A stretch of DNA of 64,000 nucleotides from Capsicum annuum (GCF_002878395.1 NW_025856286.1:275106-339105); one strand, 5' to 3'. Shown: positions 1-11,875, counted from the stretch's first letter. The notes: generated from the letters alone by a model not told the origin. Made by a program: numbers and translations.

Positions 1-1285
1 TTTTGATATTTGGGTCGTGAATCCTCATTGGAAATTGTGTTTTTTTTGAGAAAGTGTGTGTTATAAGCACGTTGATGTTGAATATTTGAGATATTTTGAA
101 TGATTTGACCTTTTGGTCTTAATGGAGTTGTTTTGAACTCGAGTGTGAAAGAAATCCACAACGTGGTTGATTTTGATAGATGGGAAGCATAATGGCTCCC
201 GATGTATATTTATATATTACTAAAAATGTTTTGTTGTGGATTGTCTTTGAAATGATCTGAGATAAGTCCGGGAGAAATCTTTAGCACCGAGTGGGAGGTA
301 TAAAGCGACCTTACTACCCTAGAACTAAGTACCCCCATAGGGGTGAGCCTGAGGCTGATTTATATAGTGATCACTAGTTTGTATGGATTTGATATAGATA
401 TTCCTACTCCGATGGTAAGGATAAAACGGTTCTCCCAACGTGGGTTGTACGTTGGACTCCATGTAGCTCACATGGTTTATGTCGATTATAGGATCTCCTA
501 GTGTGTGTGTTTCCTTGTGTCTTTGGTGAATGATGAAGTTATTTGAACGTGGAATTGTGAAAGTTATTCTTTCGAAAGATTTAAATGATATTTACATTAT
601 GAGAATTGATATTCTTGATGAACTTAATGTGATTGACAAATTATATGATGAATTAGATGTGTTATTGTACTTATTTCATCCTCTCATGATTAAGATGATT
701 TTCTTCAGGATATGTGAGTTTTTCGTACATCCTGCATATTTCTTATAAATATTTATAATGATGATGTTTATACAACTGCATACACCCCCATATACTCGGT
801 TCCTTTCCATGGTACTAACCCACATTTTCGGATGTGGGCTGTATTTTCTTGGAATGTAGGTTTTGGTGCTCAGTTCCAGGTTCGATAGTGATTCTTCAGG
901 CACACTGTTCTATATCCTCTATCGTGGTGAGTCCTCATATTCCGAGGACTTGATGTCTGATGTTGGTTCCATGGAATTGTTTACATTTGATAACTGAGTA
1001 TGAGTCAGTTGGGGCATGTCTCAATAGCTCACTGGTTTTATTGATTTTCTTAGAGGCTTGTCAGACTAGTATAGATGTTGGGAGTTGACTAATAAGTCGT
1101 ATTTTGTTATCTTTCTAAATTCTTTTATTCTTGGATGATGATTACTCTGTTGATATTTGAGGGTTATTTATGGAAACCCCATTGATTCATGTTGAACTGA
1201 ATGAAAATGGCTCATAGGGTTAGCTTGGTGGCACTCGTAGCCTAAAGCATCGTGTGACGCTCCGGGATCCATTTTTTGGGGCGTT
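1..1285 (+). repeat. Tekay/Del-like LTR fragment (3' part)
   Basis: This non-coding stretch resembles the 3' half of LTRs of Tekay/Del-type Ty3/gypsy chromoviruses. The recognisable blocks are GGTGAGTCCTCA with a GAGGAC follow-up near 926-950, TCAGTTGGGGCATGTCTC near 1007-1024, TAGAGGCTTGTCAGACTAG near 1051-1069, and a tail of the form GTGTGACGCTCCGGGATCC followed by TTGGGGCGTTAC. Right after that tail the sequence becomes Athila gag, so the LTR terminus probably lies at about 1285. The 5' part lies outside the window. The short open frames here have no recognisable product. The family call rests on remembered LTR style and is moderate; the orientation is inferred from the tail. Confidence 0.5.
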
Positions 1286-2960
1286 ACCCTGAATGCCGAG
1301 TTGTCCAATTTTCTCTAGACGATGATGATCATTACTTGGATGGGGCAGGTGCTACCGGGGATATTATTCCTCCGCCCTTAGCACTCGGAGCCAAGTTTAA
1401 TATCACAAGTATCATGATCCATTTATTGCATCTGAAGGGAATATTGGGCGGACTTGCGGGTGATGACTAGAATATACATTGGATTAACTTTATATTAACA
1501 TGCAAATTGTTTGACAATCAAGGAGTAGGACAAAGTGCTATTCGGCTGCGACTATTCCCATTTTCTTTGTCTGGAGAAGCAACTTTATGGTTAAATGGCC
1601 TAACCCCCAATTCTATTACAAATTGGAGGCAATTGAAAGATGCTTTCTTAGAAAAGTTCTTTCCGCTGTCTAAGAAGGCACAGTTAAGAGATAAAATCAG
1701 TAATTTTAGGAAGCTTCCAACTGAAGATCTCTATGAAACTTGGGAGAGGTTCAAGCAGAAGCTCACACAGTGCTCGATTCATCAGATGACCAATATCCAC
1801 CTGAAGGAGATATTTTATAGGGCCTTAAATTTAGTGACTAAGGCAGTTGTGGATAATGCTATGGGTGGGTCATTCATGGACTTCACTTTTCCTAAGGCAT
1901 CTGAGATGCTGGATCATATGAAAAAACTAGAGTAAAGCTTGGCATACCAGGGATTCTGTGGTAGCAAGGTCTATTGTATCAATTGGCCCGACTGCAAAAT
2001 AGAGGCGAAGGAAAGAGGAACGAGACGAAGACATGGCTTACATGAAGACATAGATGGATGTTCTTACTAAGTATTTATTGTCAGGAAAGACAGAGAAGAT
2101 TAAAGTTGTTGTATCTAAGGGAAGAGCTGACTCCGATTCTGAGGAGAAAGCTAATTATTTAAACAATCTGGGAGCATTCTTAGGCAGTGGCCAAGGAAAC
2201 CAATGTCGGAGCTACTATGATAAATTGGAATACAAGGACCGAGACAAAAGAAATTGGAAAAACAAGAATTACAGGAGTGATTTGTATGTGCCTCCTGAAA
2301 ATTTTAAGGCTACGACAACTAGCTCCGGGAAGATGTCCATGGAAGATATGATGGGTAAATTATTGAAGGGGGTAGAAGGAACCAATATTGGAGTAGCAGA
2401 GATGAAAAATGATTTATCCTCGATGAATCATTTAGTTGAATTGTGCTTAACATAAATAAAATAGTTGGAGCAGTAAATGAGCAAACTTTCTGTTGTGTTT
2501 AATCAGAGGAAGGCTGGCACTCTACTAAGTGACACAATTCAAAATCCAAAGAAGGATGGTTCGTGCATGGAAATTACCACTAGGAGTGGTAAAGTACTGG
2601 CAAGCCCATATATGGATAAGCCTGTGGCTGATATTATGGCAGAGAATATTGATGCAGCTCATATTGATCATCCGGTAGAGTCTAAAAAATTGGATAAGGT
2701 TATTCATGGTGTTCCATCCAACTGTTGGCAGGATAATAAGTTAAAAATAAACGACGACAAGGAAAAGGAAGTACTGGTGAAAAATCTTCCAAAACCACCA
2801 CATCCCTTTCCTTAGAGATTGAAGAAGAAGGCTGAGGATACAAAATTTAGTAAATTCATGGATATGTTGAAGCAGTTGACGGTAAATGTGCCTTTGGTTG
2901 AGGAACTTGAGTAAATGCCAAGCTATGCCAAATTTATGAAGGTCCTTTGACAAGAAAAGA
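1286..2960 (+). pseudogene. gag: Athila-like gag remnant (copy A)
   Basis: Gag forms the particle that packages the element RNA in the cytoplasm. The frame starts inside the protein (PECRVVQF, then an acidic DDDDH stretch) because the N-terminus was cut off. The retrotransposon gag domain lies at 1507-1935, with GEATLWLNGL and the WERFKQKLTQC segment typical of the family. Further pieces continue at 2054-2455 and 2477-2815, the latter with an MEITTRSGKVL motif that usually precedes the Athila protease. Stops at about 1468, 1933, 2453 and 2813 plus frame changes break it. Copy B at 45998-47890 is the sister and keeps the N-terminus. Confidence 0.85.
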
Positions 2961-2963
2961 GAG

Positions 2964-3440
2964 GTGAGCTATGAACCGGTGGATAATCTCTATCATTGCA
3001 GTGCTATTGCTACAAAGTCCTTGGTACAGGAGAAGGTAGACCCAGGAGTATTCACTATTCCTTGCACGATAGGGTCTTTCAAATTTGTTAAGGCCTTATG
3101 TGATCTGGAGGCAATCATTAACCTGATACTGCTAGATATTTATAAAAAGTTGGGTTTGGGAAACCCCACACCCACCAACATGTGACTTGTTATGGCGGAT
3201 AGGTCGGTAAAATGACCTATTGGTATTTTTTATGATGTACTAGTGAAGGTGGCTACCTTCATATTTCCTGTGGATTTCTTAAATCTGGATTGCGATGTGG
3301 ACTTTGAGGTGCCCATAATCTTTGGTTGACCTTTTCTCACAATCGAAAGTGTGTTGATTGATTTGTGAGCTAATGAACTCGTATTTAGGATGAATGATGA
3401 AGTGGTGCATTTTGATGTGTGCAAATTAATGAAATAGTAT
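2964..3440 (+). pseudogene. Athila-like aspartic protease remnant (copy A)
   Basis: This is the retropepsin-like part of the polyprotein, which would cleave gag-pol. The segment reads GVFTIPCTIGSFKFVKALCD, followed by a degenerate active-site loop and YKKLGLGNPTPTNM. The family normally has D-L-G-A-S at the loop; copy A shows DLEAII, so the glycine and serine are gone, while copy B at 48110 keeps DLGAS. A stop at 3183 and another near 3212 follow. The downstream part (3220-3420) still reads as protease C-terminus when frames are switched. The catalytic loop is certainly non-functional here. Confidence 0.75.
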
Positions 3441-5197
3441 AAATAGATGAGGATTTTCTCAACTAGGTATGTATATTATGAGAAAGAGCAGGAAGTACCA
3501 ATAGAGGAGCAGTTTGTTGTTGAGCCGTTAGCCACAGTACTTATGAATTTTGATAGTAAAGATATAGAGGATTACGAAGAAAACATTTGTTCTTTGACAG
3601 GAATGGGATCATAATCTTATGCTCCTAAGAAACTCGATCTTGATCTTAAGAATTAACCAACACCACCGGCAAAGCCATCTTTCATAGAGCTATCAGTGTT
3701 GGAATTGAAAGAGTTACCTGATTATTTAAGGTACGTGTTCCTGGGTAGTGGTAATTCACTACCCATCATTATTTCTACTGATCTGGGTGAGCAACAGGTG
3801 GAAGCTCTTAGCTCTGTTCTTAAGAGATATAAGAGAGCGATTGGTTTGACTATTACAGATATCATTGGTATTCCTCCAGGCATATGTATGCATAAAATGT
3901 AGCTAGAGGAGGATTGTAGGCCTACTATTGAGCATCAACGTCACCTGAACCCACCTATCCAAGAGGTGGTAAAGAAAGAAATCATCAAGTGGGTAGATTC
4001 AGGTGTGGTATATCCTATATTAGACAGTAAGGGGGTGAGTCATGTGCAATGTATGACCAAGAAAGGTGGCATGAAAGTGGTAGCCAATGATAAGAACGAA
4101 TTGATCCCACTCAGGCCTATTACTAGGTGGAGGGTGTATATAGATTACCGAAAGCTCAAATCCTAGACATTAAAGGATCGCTTTCCAATTTCCTTCATGG
4201 ATCAAATGCTTGATCAATTGACTAGAAAAGGATTGTATTGCTTTTTGGATGGTTATTATGGATATAACCAGATTTGTATTGCTCCTGAAGATCAGGAGAA
4301 TACCACTTTTACATGCCCGTATGGCACTTTTGCATTCAAGCAGATGCCGTTTGGATTATGTAATGCACTGGCCACCTTCCAACACAGCATGATATCTACT
4401 TTGTATGATATGTTTGAAGACACCTTGGAGGTATTTATAGATGATTTTTCGGTTGTAGGATTTTTCGGTTGTGTGAAATTCAATCTTGTACTTAATTGGG
4501 AGAAGTGCCACTCTATGGTTAAGGAGGGAATTGTTATCGGGCATAAAATTTCTGCAAAAGGAATTGAAGTTGATCGAGCCAAGGTTGAAGTTATTGAGAG
4601 ACTACCAGTTACAATTTCTTTGAGGGGGTTCGTAGTTTTCTCAGCCATACTAGTTTTTATCGGAGGTTTATTAAAGACTTCTCCAAGATTGCAAACCCAT
4701 TATTCAAACTTTTGGAGAAGAAAGAAAAGTTTTGCTTCGATTAAGATTGCTTAAAGGCATTTGAATACCCTAAAGGGAAGTTGGTTAAAGCCCCTATCAT
4801 TGTATCACCGAATTAGTCTAAGCCATTTTAGATCATATGTGATGCAAGCGGTGCTGCCCTTGGAGCTGCTTTGGGGTAAAAGAGGGACAAATTGTTTCAT
4901 CCAATCTATTATGCCAGCAAAGCTCAGAATGGAGCTCAAGAGAACTACACTGTCACCGAATAGGAACTACTTGCTGTAGTGTATGATTTTGAGAAATTTA
5001 GAGCATATCTTCTTGTAACCAAGGTGGTGGTCCACACTTACAATGCAGCCTTGAGATATTTGATGGATACAAATTATGCAAAATCAAGGCTGATTTGATG
5101 GGTGTTACTACTCCAAGAATTTTACTTTGAAGTCAAAGATAGAAAGGGTTACGAAAACCAAGTGGTGGATCATCTATCTAGGATGGAAGGTGAGTGA
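3441..5197 (+). pseudogene. pol: Athila-like reverse transcriptase-RNase H remnant (copy A)
   Basis: RT copies element RNA into DNA and RNase H removes the RNA strand. The thumb and palm are readable at 3696-4754, with WRVYIDYRKL near 4130, YCFLDGYYGYNQICIAPEDQ near 4237, FKQMPFGLCNA near 4340 and the catalytic motif FIDDFSV near 4435, which corresponds to YxDD. Directly after the catalytic pair about 50 bases are missing relative to copy B, and a 13-base block ATTTTTCGGTTGT is repeated at 4444-4456 and 4460-4472. RNase H follows in broken frames at 4780-5195 (ICDASGAALGA, then [10 protein letters not shown] at its end). The remnant is dead but the family identity is clear. Confidence 0.85.
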
Positions 5198-6476
5198 GTA
5201 GTTAGAGATGAGATGGAGATCAATGATGCATTTTTGAATGAGAAGATCTTAGCTGCTTCTCTGGAGAAACTACCTTGGTACACTAATTTTGCGAATTATG
5301 TGGTGAGCGAGGTGATTCTAGAAAATCTTTCTTTTCATCAGAGAAAGAAATTTATTCATGATGTGTCATACTATTTCTGGGATGAGCCATAAATTTTTCA
5401 GCAATGTGCTGATAATATAATAAGGTGATGTGTTTCAGAGGTAGATGTATTAAGCATATTGGATACGTGTCATCCTTCCCCAGTGGGGGGTCACCATGCA
5501 GGTGATCGAACTGTAAGAAAGGTGTTGAGAGTGGCTACTATTGGCCATCATTATTCAAGGATGCTTACAAGTTTAAGGACAATTGTTACCAATGTCAAAG
5601 GAAGGGCTCAATCTCCAAGAGGCATGAAATGCCTTTAATTAAGATGCTTGAAGTGGAATTGTTTGACGTCTGGGACATCGATTTCATGGGCCCTTTTGTA
5701 AGCTCGTATGGAATGAAGTACATTTTAGTTGTTATGGATTATGTATCCAAATGGGTCGAAGCTGTTGCCTTTTATGATAATGAAGGGAAGAGAATTGTTG
5801 TACTTCTTAAGAAGAACATATTTTCTCGCTTTGTAGTGCCACGAACTATTATAAGTGATCAAGGATCCCATTTTTGCAACAAAGTGTTCTGGGCAACTTT
5901 AGTGAAATATAGGGTGAAACAGCATAGAGTAGCAACTCTATATCACCCACAAACTAGTGGGCATGTGCAGGTGTTGAATTAGGAGATTAAAACCACCCTA
6001 GCCAAAACAGTGAATGCTAGATGATGCTTTGTGTACGTCTCGGACTGCTTTTAAGACTCCAATTAGAATTTCACCGTATCAGCTAGTCTGGGGAAAAGTA
6101 TGCCATTTACCGGTTGAGCTGGAACACAAGGCTTTGTGGGATCTAAAAAGGTTAAATCTAAATTGGAAAGAGGCAGCAGAGCAAAGATTTGGGCAGCTGA
6201 ATGAGATGGATGAATTCCGTCTTAGGGCTTACGAAAGAGCAGACCTTTACAAAGAGAAGATAAAAAAGTGTCACGACCGAAGACTTGAAAGTAGAGACTT
6301 CTAGAAAGGTGATTTGGTACTTCTGTTATATTCTAGGCTCAAATTGTTTCCAGGTAAACTCATGTCTAAGTGATCAGGACCGTTTAAAGTTATTCAAGTC
6401 TACTCATCTGGAGTAGCCAATCTTGAAAATGAAGATAACAGTGTCTTCATAGTGAACGAGCAATGAATTAAACTTT
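5198..6476 (+). pseudogene. Athila-like integrase remnant (copy A)
   Basis: Integrase would join element DNA to the chromosome. The zinc-binding N-terminus is seen at about 5455-5625 (HPSPVGGHHAGDRT, then CYQCQRKG). The catalytic core is open at 5629-5982: the first Asp lies in DIDFMGPF and the second in ISDQGSHF. The third acidic position, expected as Glu just after TSGHV, reads Gln, and a stop at about 5980 follows. The C-terminal part at 6014-6304 includes FKTPIRISPYQLVWGK, and a tail with GPFKVIQVYSSG ends at about 6465. Loss of the third catalytic residue and several stops make it inactive. Confidence 0.83.
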
Positions 6477-7849
6477 ATATTATTTTAAAAGACTTAATAA
6501 GAAGTGTTAATATATTTTATCTCGATGAAGTCTGAGTAATCGAGCGCTAGTGGGAGGCAATCCACAACGTGTTGTTGTAAACATAGTTAGCATCCATTTC
6601 ATGTTTTTGTGCAATTTTGATGTGTTTGTGAAGTGTGCAGGACCAGAAATGCAGTAAAAAGGGACAAGAGGGATACATGTGAGCTACTGGAACAAGGTGA
6701 TGGACGGCTTGGCGAACCACCAGTCCCTTGATGGACCACAACTTTCACCCGTTAAGAAATGGCCGGAAAGTTCATTCTCTCGATAAGCCACGAACACCTA
6801 AGTGGCAGACCTTCACAAACCTTCTAGGCCATAATAAAATCTATCAAGAGTAAGATCAGTGATCTACATTCTGGTAAGAAGTGACGGTCAGACTGGTGGA
6901 CCATCAATTTCTTGGTAGATCGTCCCACTGACTGTCACACCAAAATAGAAACACCTAAACTCTTGTGATGAGTGACGTTGAAAGTGGTGGTACTCCATAC
7001 TTATGATGTACTGTGAATATCACCGTCACTTTAACCGTAATTATAAATCAGGTCTGGTTAAATCAGTAATCTTTATAAGTACTTTGTATGTGACCTAAAG
7101 TGAGATTTTTAGGATACAATTGAGCGGGTACATTCATTGTAACCGTTCCATGACCTTTAGCTGTTCCACTTCCTTAAGATTTAAAGAACCTAAAGGGAGT
7201 TATCCCATCTGAAACTCCCTATCTCCTACATTTTTACCTTATTTAAACTAGCTTACTTCTTCACTGTCTTTATCATAAAGAATAATGCAAGAGCTGGAAT
7301 CTGTAAGTTAGCTTTGTCTCTGAAGTTTCAAGCATGTAGCGTACCTACAAAATCAAGGTATCTGCATACCCTTCTCTTCTGGGTGTTCATATTAAGTGTA
7401 GGAGCATGATTTATTTTTCTTGGTTTGTTCCTATTGTGTTGAGTTTGAATGACTTGTGTTGGACTTCAACGTTCCGATTTGGTTGAAATCTGAGTAGCAT
7501 AAGTTGTAAAATTCAAAGAATGTGCTTAAAATATGGGTTTAGTGCTATGTTGATAGCTAGAAATTGATCTGATATGTAATTTATCTACAAAAAGGGTCGA
7601 ACCCAAAACTGTGGCTGAAGACGAAGGTGCGATGGTTGAATTGGTGGACCATCAACATTATGACGGACCACCAACTTGATTGTCACAAATCACTCTAAGA
7701 TGGCACTTTCTGGATAAGCTACGACAGTTGAATTGATGGACCATTTACTTTACGATGGACCACCAACTTAACCGTCACAAGGCAAAATTACATAATGTGA
7801 CTATTATTTTTGAATTTTGAACTAATTCATGACTTCTTTTACAGGTGTT
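6477..7849 (+). other. Spacer between pol and the env-position ORF (copy A)
   Basis: This is a non-coding part of the Athila-like element. It begins with the block TGGGAGGCAATCCACAACGTG at about 6550, a sequence that copy B (51569) and the unrelated-looking nested element (reverse strand near 31316-31333) also carry after the pol region. It then holds scattered hairpin motifs of the type TGGTGGACCATCAA and GACGGACCACCAACTT (about 6690-6730, 6890-6930, 7640-7680 and 7735-7775). No convincing coding sequence is present. It aligns with 51496-52818 in copy B. Confidence 0.6.
7829..7844 (+). promoter_or_regulatory. Splice-acceptor-like sequence before the env-position ORF (copy A)
   Basis: A pyrimidine run ending in TTTTACAG lies five bases before the ATG at 7850. 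Copy B has the same arrangement (TTTTTTTCAG ending at 52815, ATG at 52821). A spliced subgenomic mRNA for a third ORF is known from some env-like plant and animal retroelements. That this site serves such a purpose is inference; no donor was identified. Confidence 0.35.
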
Positions 7850-9863
7850 ATGGCTCCTAAACTTCCACAAACCAGACGAGGAAGATCTCAATGAGGTATG
7901 AATGCGTCCGTACTGGCTTACAACACCAGTCAAAATGAAGAAGAAGCTCCCATACTCTCCCAGTCAGAGAAGGAGAGTGAAAGTGCCTCTAGTAGTACAA
8001 GTTCAAGCCCCGATGACGCAACTGTTGCTATAACTCAACCATTGCCTATTGAGGGTAAAACTGAAACTGTTAATGTGGATGATCAAACAGAAGTTCCTGA
8101 TGCTGAAGTTGAACCAGAAAGTGGTAATGTTATCAGGTGGAAGGATCCACATAGTTAAGAGGCTATCAGGTGGCAGATTGAGGGAGCACAAAAAGAGTTC
8201 TATGATGGGTTGACACCCACAGCTCGAGGGATCAGAAGATCATTCATAGAAGAACATAAGTTTATGACAATAAAGCTTTATGAATATCCCGAGTTAGAGC
8301 ACCGATTCAATAAATATGGACTGGCATGGATGAGCAGACCAGCAAGAGAGTACCAACCGAACTGGGTAAGGGAATTCTTTGCAAGTTATCTTTGTTTGGT
8401 GGAAACAGAATGCCCAAAGGGTACTCTAATCCCAAATATACCAAATAGGGAGCCTGTCCTTGTCTGAGGGGTTACCGTTGATAACTCATACCGAACAATT
8501 AACAGGATGCTATTCGAGCCAGGATATGAGGGTCCACCTGCTATCCTAGATTTTGAGTATAGAATGAGAATGCTTTTAGTCAAAGACGTTGGTCAGCTTC
8601 TTTATTGACTGATGATGGAAATCCTTCCTTGTTGACTAATTCTGAAGAACGCATTGCAAAGTTCACTCTTAGCTTTAAAGCTAAGTTCTGGTGGGCTATT
8701 TTTTGGTTGAGGTTAATTCCAAAAAAAAAAAGATAGGAACCTAGATCATCATAGAGCAGTAGTAGTTGCCAGTTTTGTTTCAGGGCTACGAATTGATTTT
8801 GGCCAACTAATTGCAGATGAGATGTTCGTGCGGGCACATAAAGTGACCACTTCTGTACCCTTCCAATGTTTGATCACTGAGTTATACAAATGAGCCGATG
8901 TGCCACTAATCTATAGGGTTGACAATGAAGTACATGCTACATATAGGCAGGACATTGAGAAGTCGAAAGACTAATTGAAGTTTGAAATTTGTATGACCAA
9001 GCCTCCAACATATCAACCTCAGTCTGCACCAGCTCCCGAGGCCATAGAAATGATCAAACGTATGCCTTTACCAATTACCACGTATGTACCGCTTGATTAT
9101 GTACCCCAGGGTACGTCTGCAGGGTCAGGTTCTACACAGTGTACTGGTGGAGTAGAGTATGCTGAATACAGGTTCAACCTGAAAAATTTTGTTAAGGTGT
9201 TGAAAGATCAAAAGCGGTTTTAGAAATAGTCAGAAAATTGGGTTGGAGATTTCAAACCTTTTGTGGATGAAATTGTAGCCAAAGAAGTAAGGCCATTTCA
9301 AAGTATTCAAGTTAGGATGGATAACATAGAAGCCCACATTAAAAAAAGGCTAGATTCATTGTCTCTCCCTGATCTTGCAAAGCTAATGGCAGAGTTCAAG
9401 GAGGCAAAGACTGACATAGCTGAGTTAAAGGGGAAGCAATCATAGCTGCCTGTATTTGACCCGACTTTAGCGGTAAGTGATGATGATGAGGGCATTTTGG
9501 ATCTGATGGGTAGACTCTGAAGGGCAAAGTCAAGCAATAAATGGATGAAAAAGCAGCTAGGAAAGAAGAAAAAAGGAAGAAGAGAGAAACAATGTCACCT
9601 GAGGAGTTAGACTAGCATAACCTGAAATGATCTATAAAAAATCAAAGAAAGAAGCTGAAAGGAAGCAAAGAGAAGCAGAAAATGAAGCGATACAAGTCTC
9701 TACTAGTACTACCCCAACAGGGAGGCGAAGTGCAGGTTCAGTTCGGGAGACGATCCCTCAAATTATGAAGGGTGAGGTTGTGAGTACTCCTACCACCATA
9801 GGTTCCAACATTGCACTGGGTGAGGATGCAGGGATCTTACTCTACCTAATAGATGCCTCATAG
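7850..9863 (+). pseudogene. Env-position ORF with plant transposon-type domain (copy A)
   Basis: This is the third coding region, downstream of integrase. It opens MAPKLPQTRRGRS, continues with a Ser/Glu-rich low-complexity part (7898-8158), then a domain with RHS-like spacing WVREFFASYLCLVETECPKG at about 8364-8423 and a continuation GVTVDNSYRTINRMLF at 8469-8516. That wording matches the protein family annotated in many plants as putative plant transposon protein (PF20167-like, from memory). The C-terminal part has a predicted coiled coil (9263-9445, MDNIEAHIKKRLDSLSLPDL) and a Lys/Glu-rich tail. Stops at about 7892, 8156, 8465 and 8607 and frame changes break it. No signal peptide or membrane segment is visible, so an envelope role is not supported. 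Confidence 0.65.
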
Positions 9864-10448
9864 GAATAGGAGGCGAAGTAAATATCCCAATCCAACCATG
9901 TACGTTAATTTATTTCTTTGAGGATAATGCATATCTTTTTATATTGGGGTGGGCATATTTACATTATGGTTGGATGTTATTGCCGATATTCTAAATCCAA
10001 TCATGTGCTATCTAGTAGAAAAATCATGCCTAGGATGTTTTTATTATTGCATTTCAAATTCTGCAGCTTGAGATGTAAATATATGTGTTTAATGATTATC
10101 TATAAAATGTTTCTGTTTCAGTACTTCGTTGTAAATATGGATAATGAATGATATTGGCATACGACTATGAGCATGTGTATGTAATTATTTACTTTATTCA
10201 TCCAAAAATATGTACATAACCTTCAGTAAATCTAAATTTGGCATTCTTCTGTAAGAGGTGCTTGAATCATTTAATGAACGTTATAAGAGTTGCAGAAGAA
10301 GTTTAGCTCAATTGCCTGTGGGTGTGAGGATTTACCTTCAGTTCTTACATAGTCTAATGCCTAGAACTTGCTTGAGTTATTGATATGGTCTTCTAGTGGA
10401 TTTAATAGGATAGGATAATAGGCCTCTTTGTATTTTTATCCCACTTAT
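9864..10448 (+). other. 3' non-coding part of Athila-like copy A
   Basis: This AT-rich sequence without a plausible gene aligns with 54930-55615 of copy B (shared blocks include GACTATGAGCATGTGTATG and GTGGGTGTGAGGATTTACC). Copy B continues for about 740 more bases to its PPT; copy A stops at about 10448, where a Galadriel-like RT fragment in the opposite orientation starts. The end is therefore a rearrangement breakpoint and not an element terminus. Confidence 0.6.
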
Positions 10449-11335
10449 GGTAATAGTTAGACAACTCCAAGAATGATCTCAATTATTTGACCCCACTAGG
10501 CTCCTACCATTCAACAATTGCTTGCACCTTCTTCGGATCCTTTCTCACTTGGTTTTGACTAACCAGATACCCTAGGAACTTCACTTACTTTCTAGCAAAC
10601 TTGCACTTTTCCATCTAAACATAAATTTTGTACTCCCTTAAATGGGACAATACTAACTTCAAATGTTCCAAATGTTCATCAAGGGGGCAACAATAAATGA
10701 CTATGTCGTCTAGATATACCACCACAAAATCATCTAGGTAATCAAACAACATATCATTCATGAAGTTGTAGAATGTTTTCGGTATGTTTGTCAACCCAAA
10801 TGCCATAATAAGGAGTTCATATAAACCATACCTCAGCACACACATGGTTTTTGGTTCATCTCCTTGAAAATTTGAATCTGCCAATATCCCGATCGTAAAT
10901 ATATCTTTATGAACTAGAATGCATTGCTTAGCCTATCCATGAGTTCCTGCACCAATGGGATATGGTACATTTTCTTCACAGTCACTTTATCCAATGCCCT
11001 ATAGTCCACACACATCCTCAATGAACCATCCTGCTTCTTTTGGAACAATATAAGAGCACCATAAGGAGCCTTAGAAGGCTGAATCAACCCTAAATTCAGC
11101 AATTCATTTCATTATTTTTGAAATTAAGCTAACTCTTTGGGAGCCATTTTATAAGTAGCTTGTGCTGGGGCAATAGAACCTGACAGCAACTCCATCTTGT
11201 GATCAATGTCCATTCTTGGTGGTAACTCTTTAGGCAACTCGGGAGACATCACATCAGCAAATTACTTTAATACTTTAGCAATACAGTCTGGCACCTCCAC
11301 CTTTATAGTTGGTTTTACTTCAATCAATGTATCAA
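10449..11335 (-). pseudogene. pol: Galadriel-like reverse transcriptase remnant (fragment A)
   Basis: Minus-strand frames at 10914-11102 and 10615-10884 read the RT fingers and palm: a GLIQPSKAPYGALILFQKK entry, then CVDYRALDKVTVK, then MAFGLTNIPKTFYNFMND, and the intact catalytic motif VVYLDDIVIY (YLDD codons at about 10706-10717). The frame then continues DEHLEHLKLVLSHL. At least one frameshift separates the two frames at about 10884-10914. The RT ends where homology stops at 10449. The preserved YLDD contrasts with the + strand copy at 57832-63045, where this motif is lost. It cannot work alone because it is broken and lacks flanking domains. Confidence 0.82.
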
Positions 11336-11875
11336 GGAAAGTTTTGTCACCTTTTTTTCAATCCTTTCTGAACCAAAATAGCAGAAATGATAGGGCCCTT
11401 GTTTTTAACTTTCTTATCTTCTCCACAAGGATGATCACCCTTAATGAGATTTGGATTGGCCTCATCCATGTTCATCACTCCATCCAAGTGAGGAATAGGA
11501 ACCAAGTGAAACTTTTTAAGGATATCTATTCCTAAAATAAATTCAAAATCAACCAATGACAGTGACATCAAGTTACATTTTCCCGTCCAACTCCTAATCA
11601 CTATTTGTATGTCATAAACCATGCCTACAATGGCTTGTGCCTTGGGACTCACTGTTTGAACGAAGAATGGACTTTTCTTCAACTTCTGTCCATATTTTTC
11701 GACAACTTTGGCATCCAACAAAGTATGAATGGCCTTGATATCCACCATTTCTATAAACTTTTATCTCTTTGTGAATTAAAGCACTATGAGGGTTGAATGA
11801 ATTTGACGATTCACCCATAACATTTAGCAAACTGATATGGTCTAGATACAAACCTAAAGGATCCACTAAAGAAGC
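11336..11875 (-). pseudogene. Galadriel-like protease remnant (fragment A)
   Basis: A minus-strand frame at 11347-11748 reads the retropepsin-like region. The active-site loop, D-T-G-A in the + strand copy (57972), appears here as DIKAIHT and so is lost. Downstream the fold markers remain: DAKVVEKYGQKLKKSP, then FEFILGIDILKKFHLV, and the linker LDGVMNMDEANPNLIKGD that leads into RT. Upstream (11755-11866) a short frame reads the gag-protease junction with ISLLNVMGESS. This is a decayed polyprotein segment and its product would be inactive. Confidence 0.75.

Larger units (their letters stand above)
1286..10448 (+). mobile_element. Athila-like Ty3/gypsy retrotransposon copy A, both ends missing
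   Basis: The segment carries, in order, remnants of gag, aspartic protease, reverse transcriptase, RNase H and integrase, a non-coding spacer with GGTGGACC-type motifs, and an env-position ORF. The same order and closely similar sequence recur at 46285-55610 in copy B. Homology starts inside gag, next to the Tekay-like LTR, and stops at about 10448, where a Galadriel-like fragment on the other strand begins. No LTR, PBS or PPT is left. Many stops and frameshifts show that it is dead. The Athila assignment rests on the gag and RT wording and on the tRNA-Asp-type PBS seen in copy B. Confidence 0.85.

Noticed and set aside
7850..9863. Retroviral envelope gene
   Set aside because: It is in the env position, but no signal peptide, transmembrane segment or cleavage site is visible, and the wording fits a plant transposon-type protein family better.
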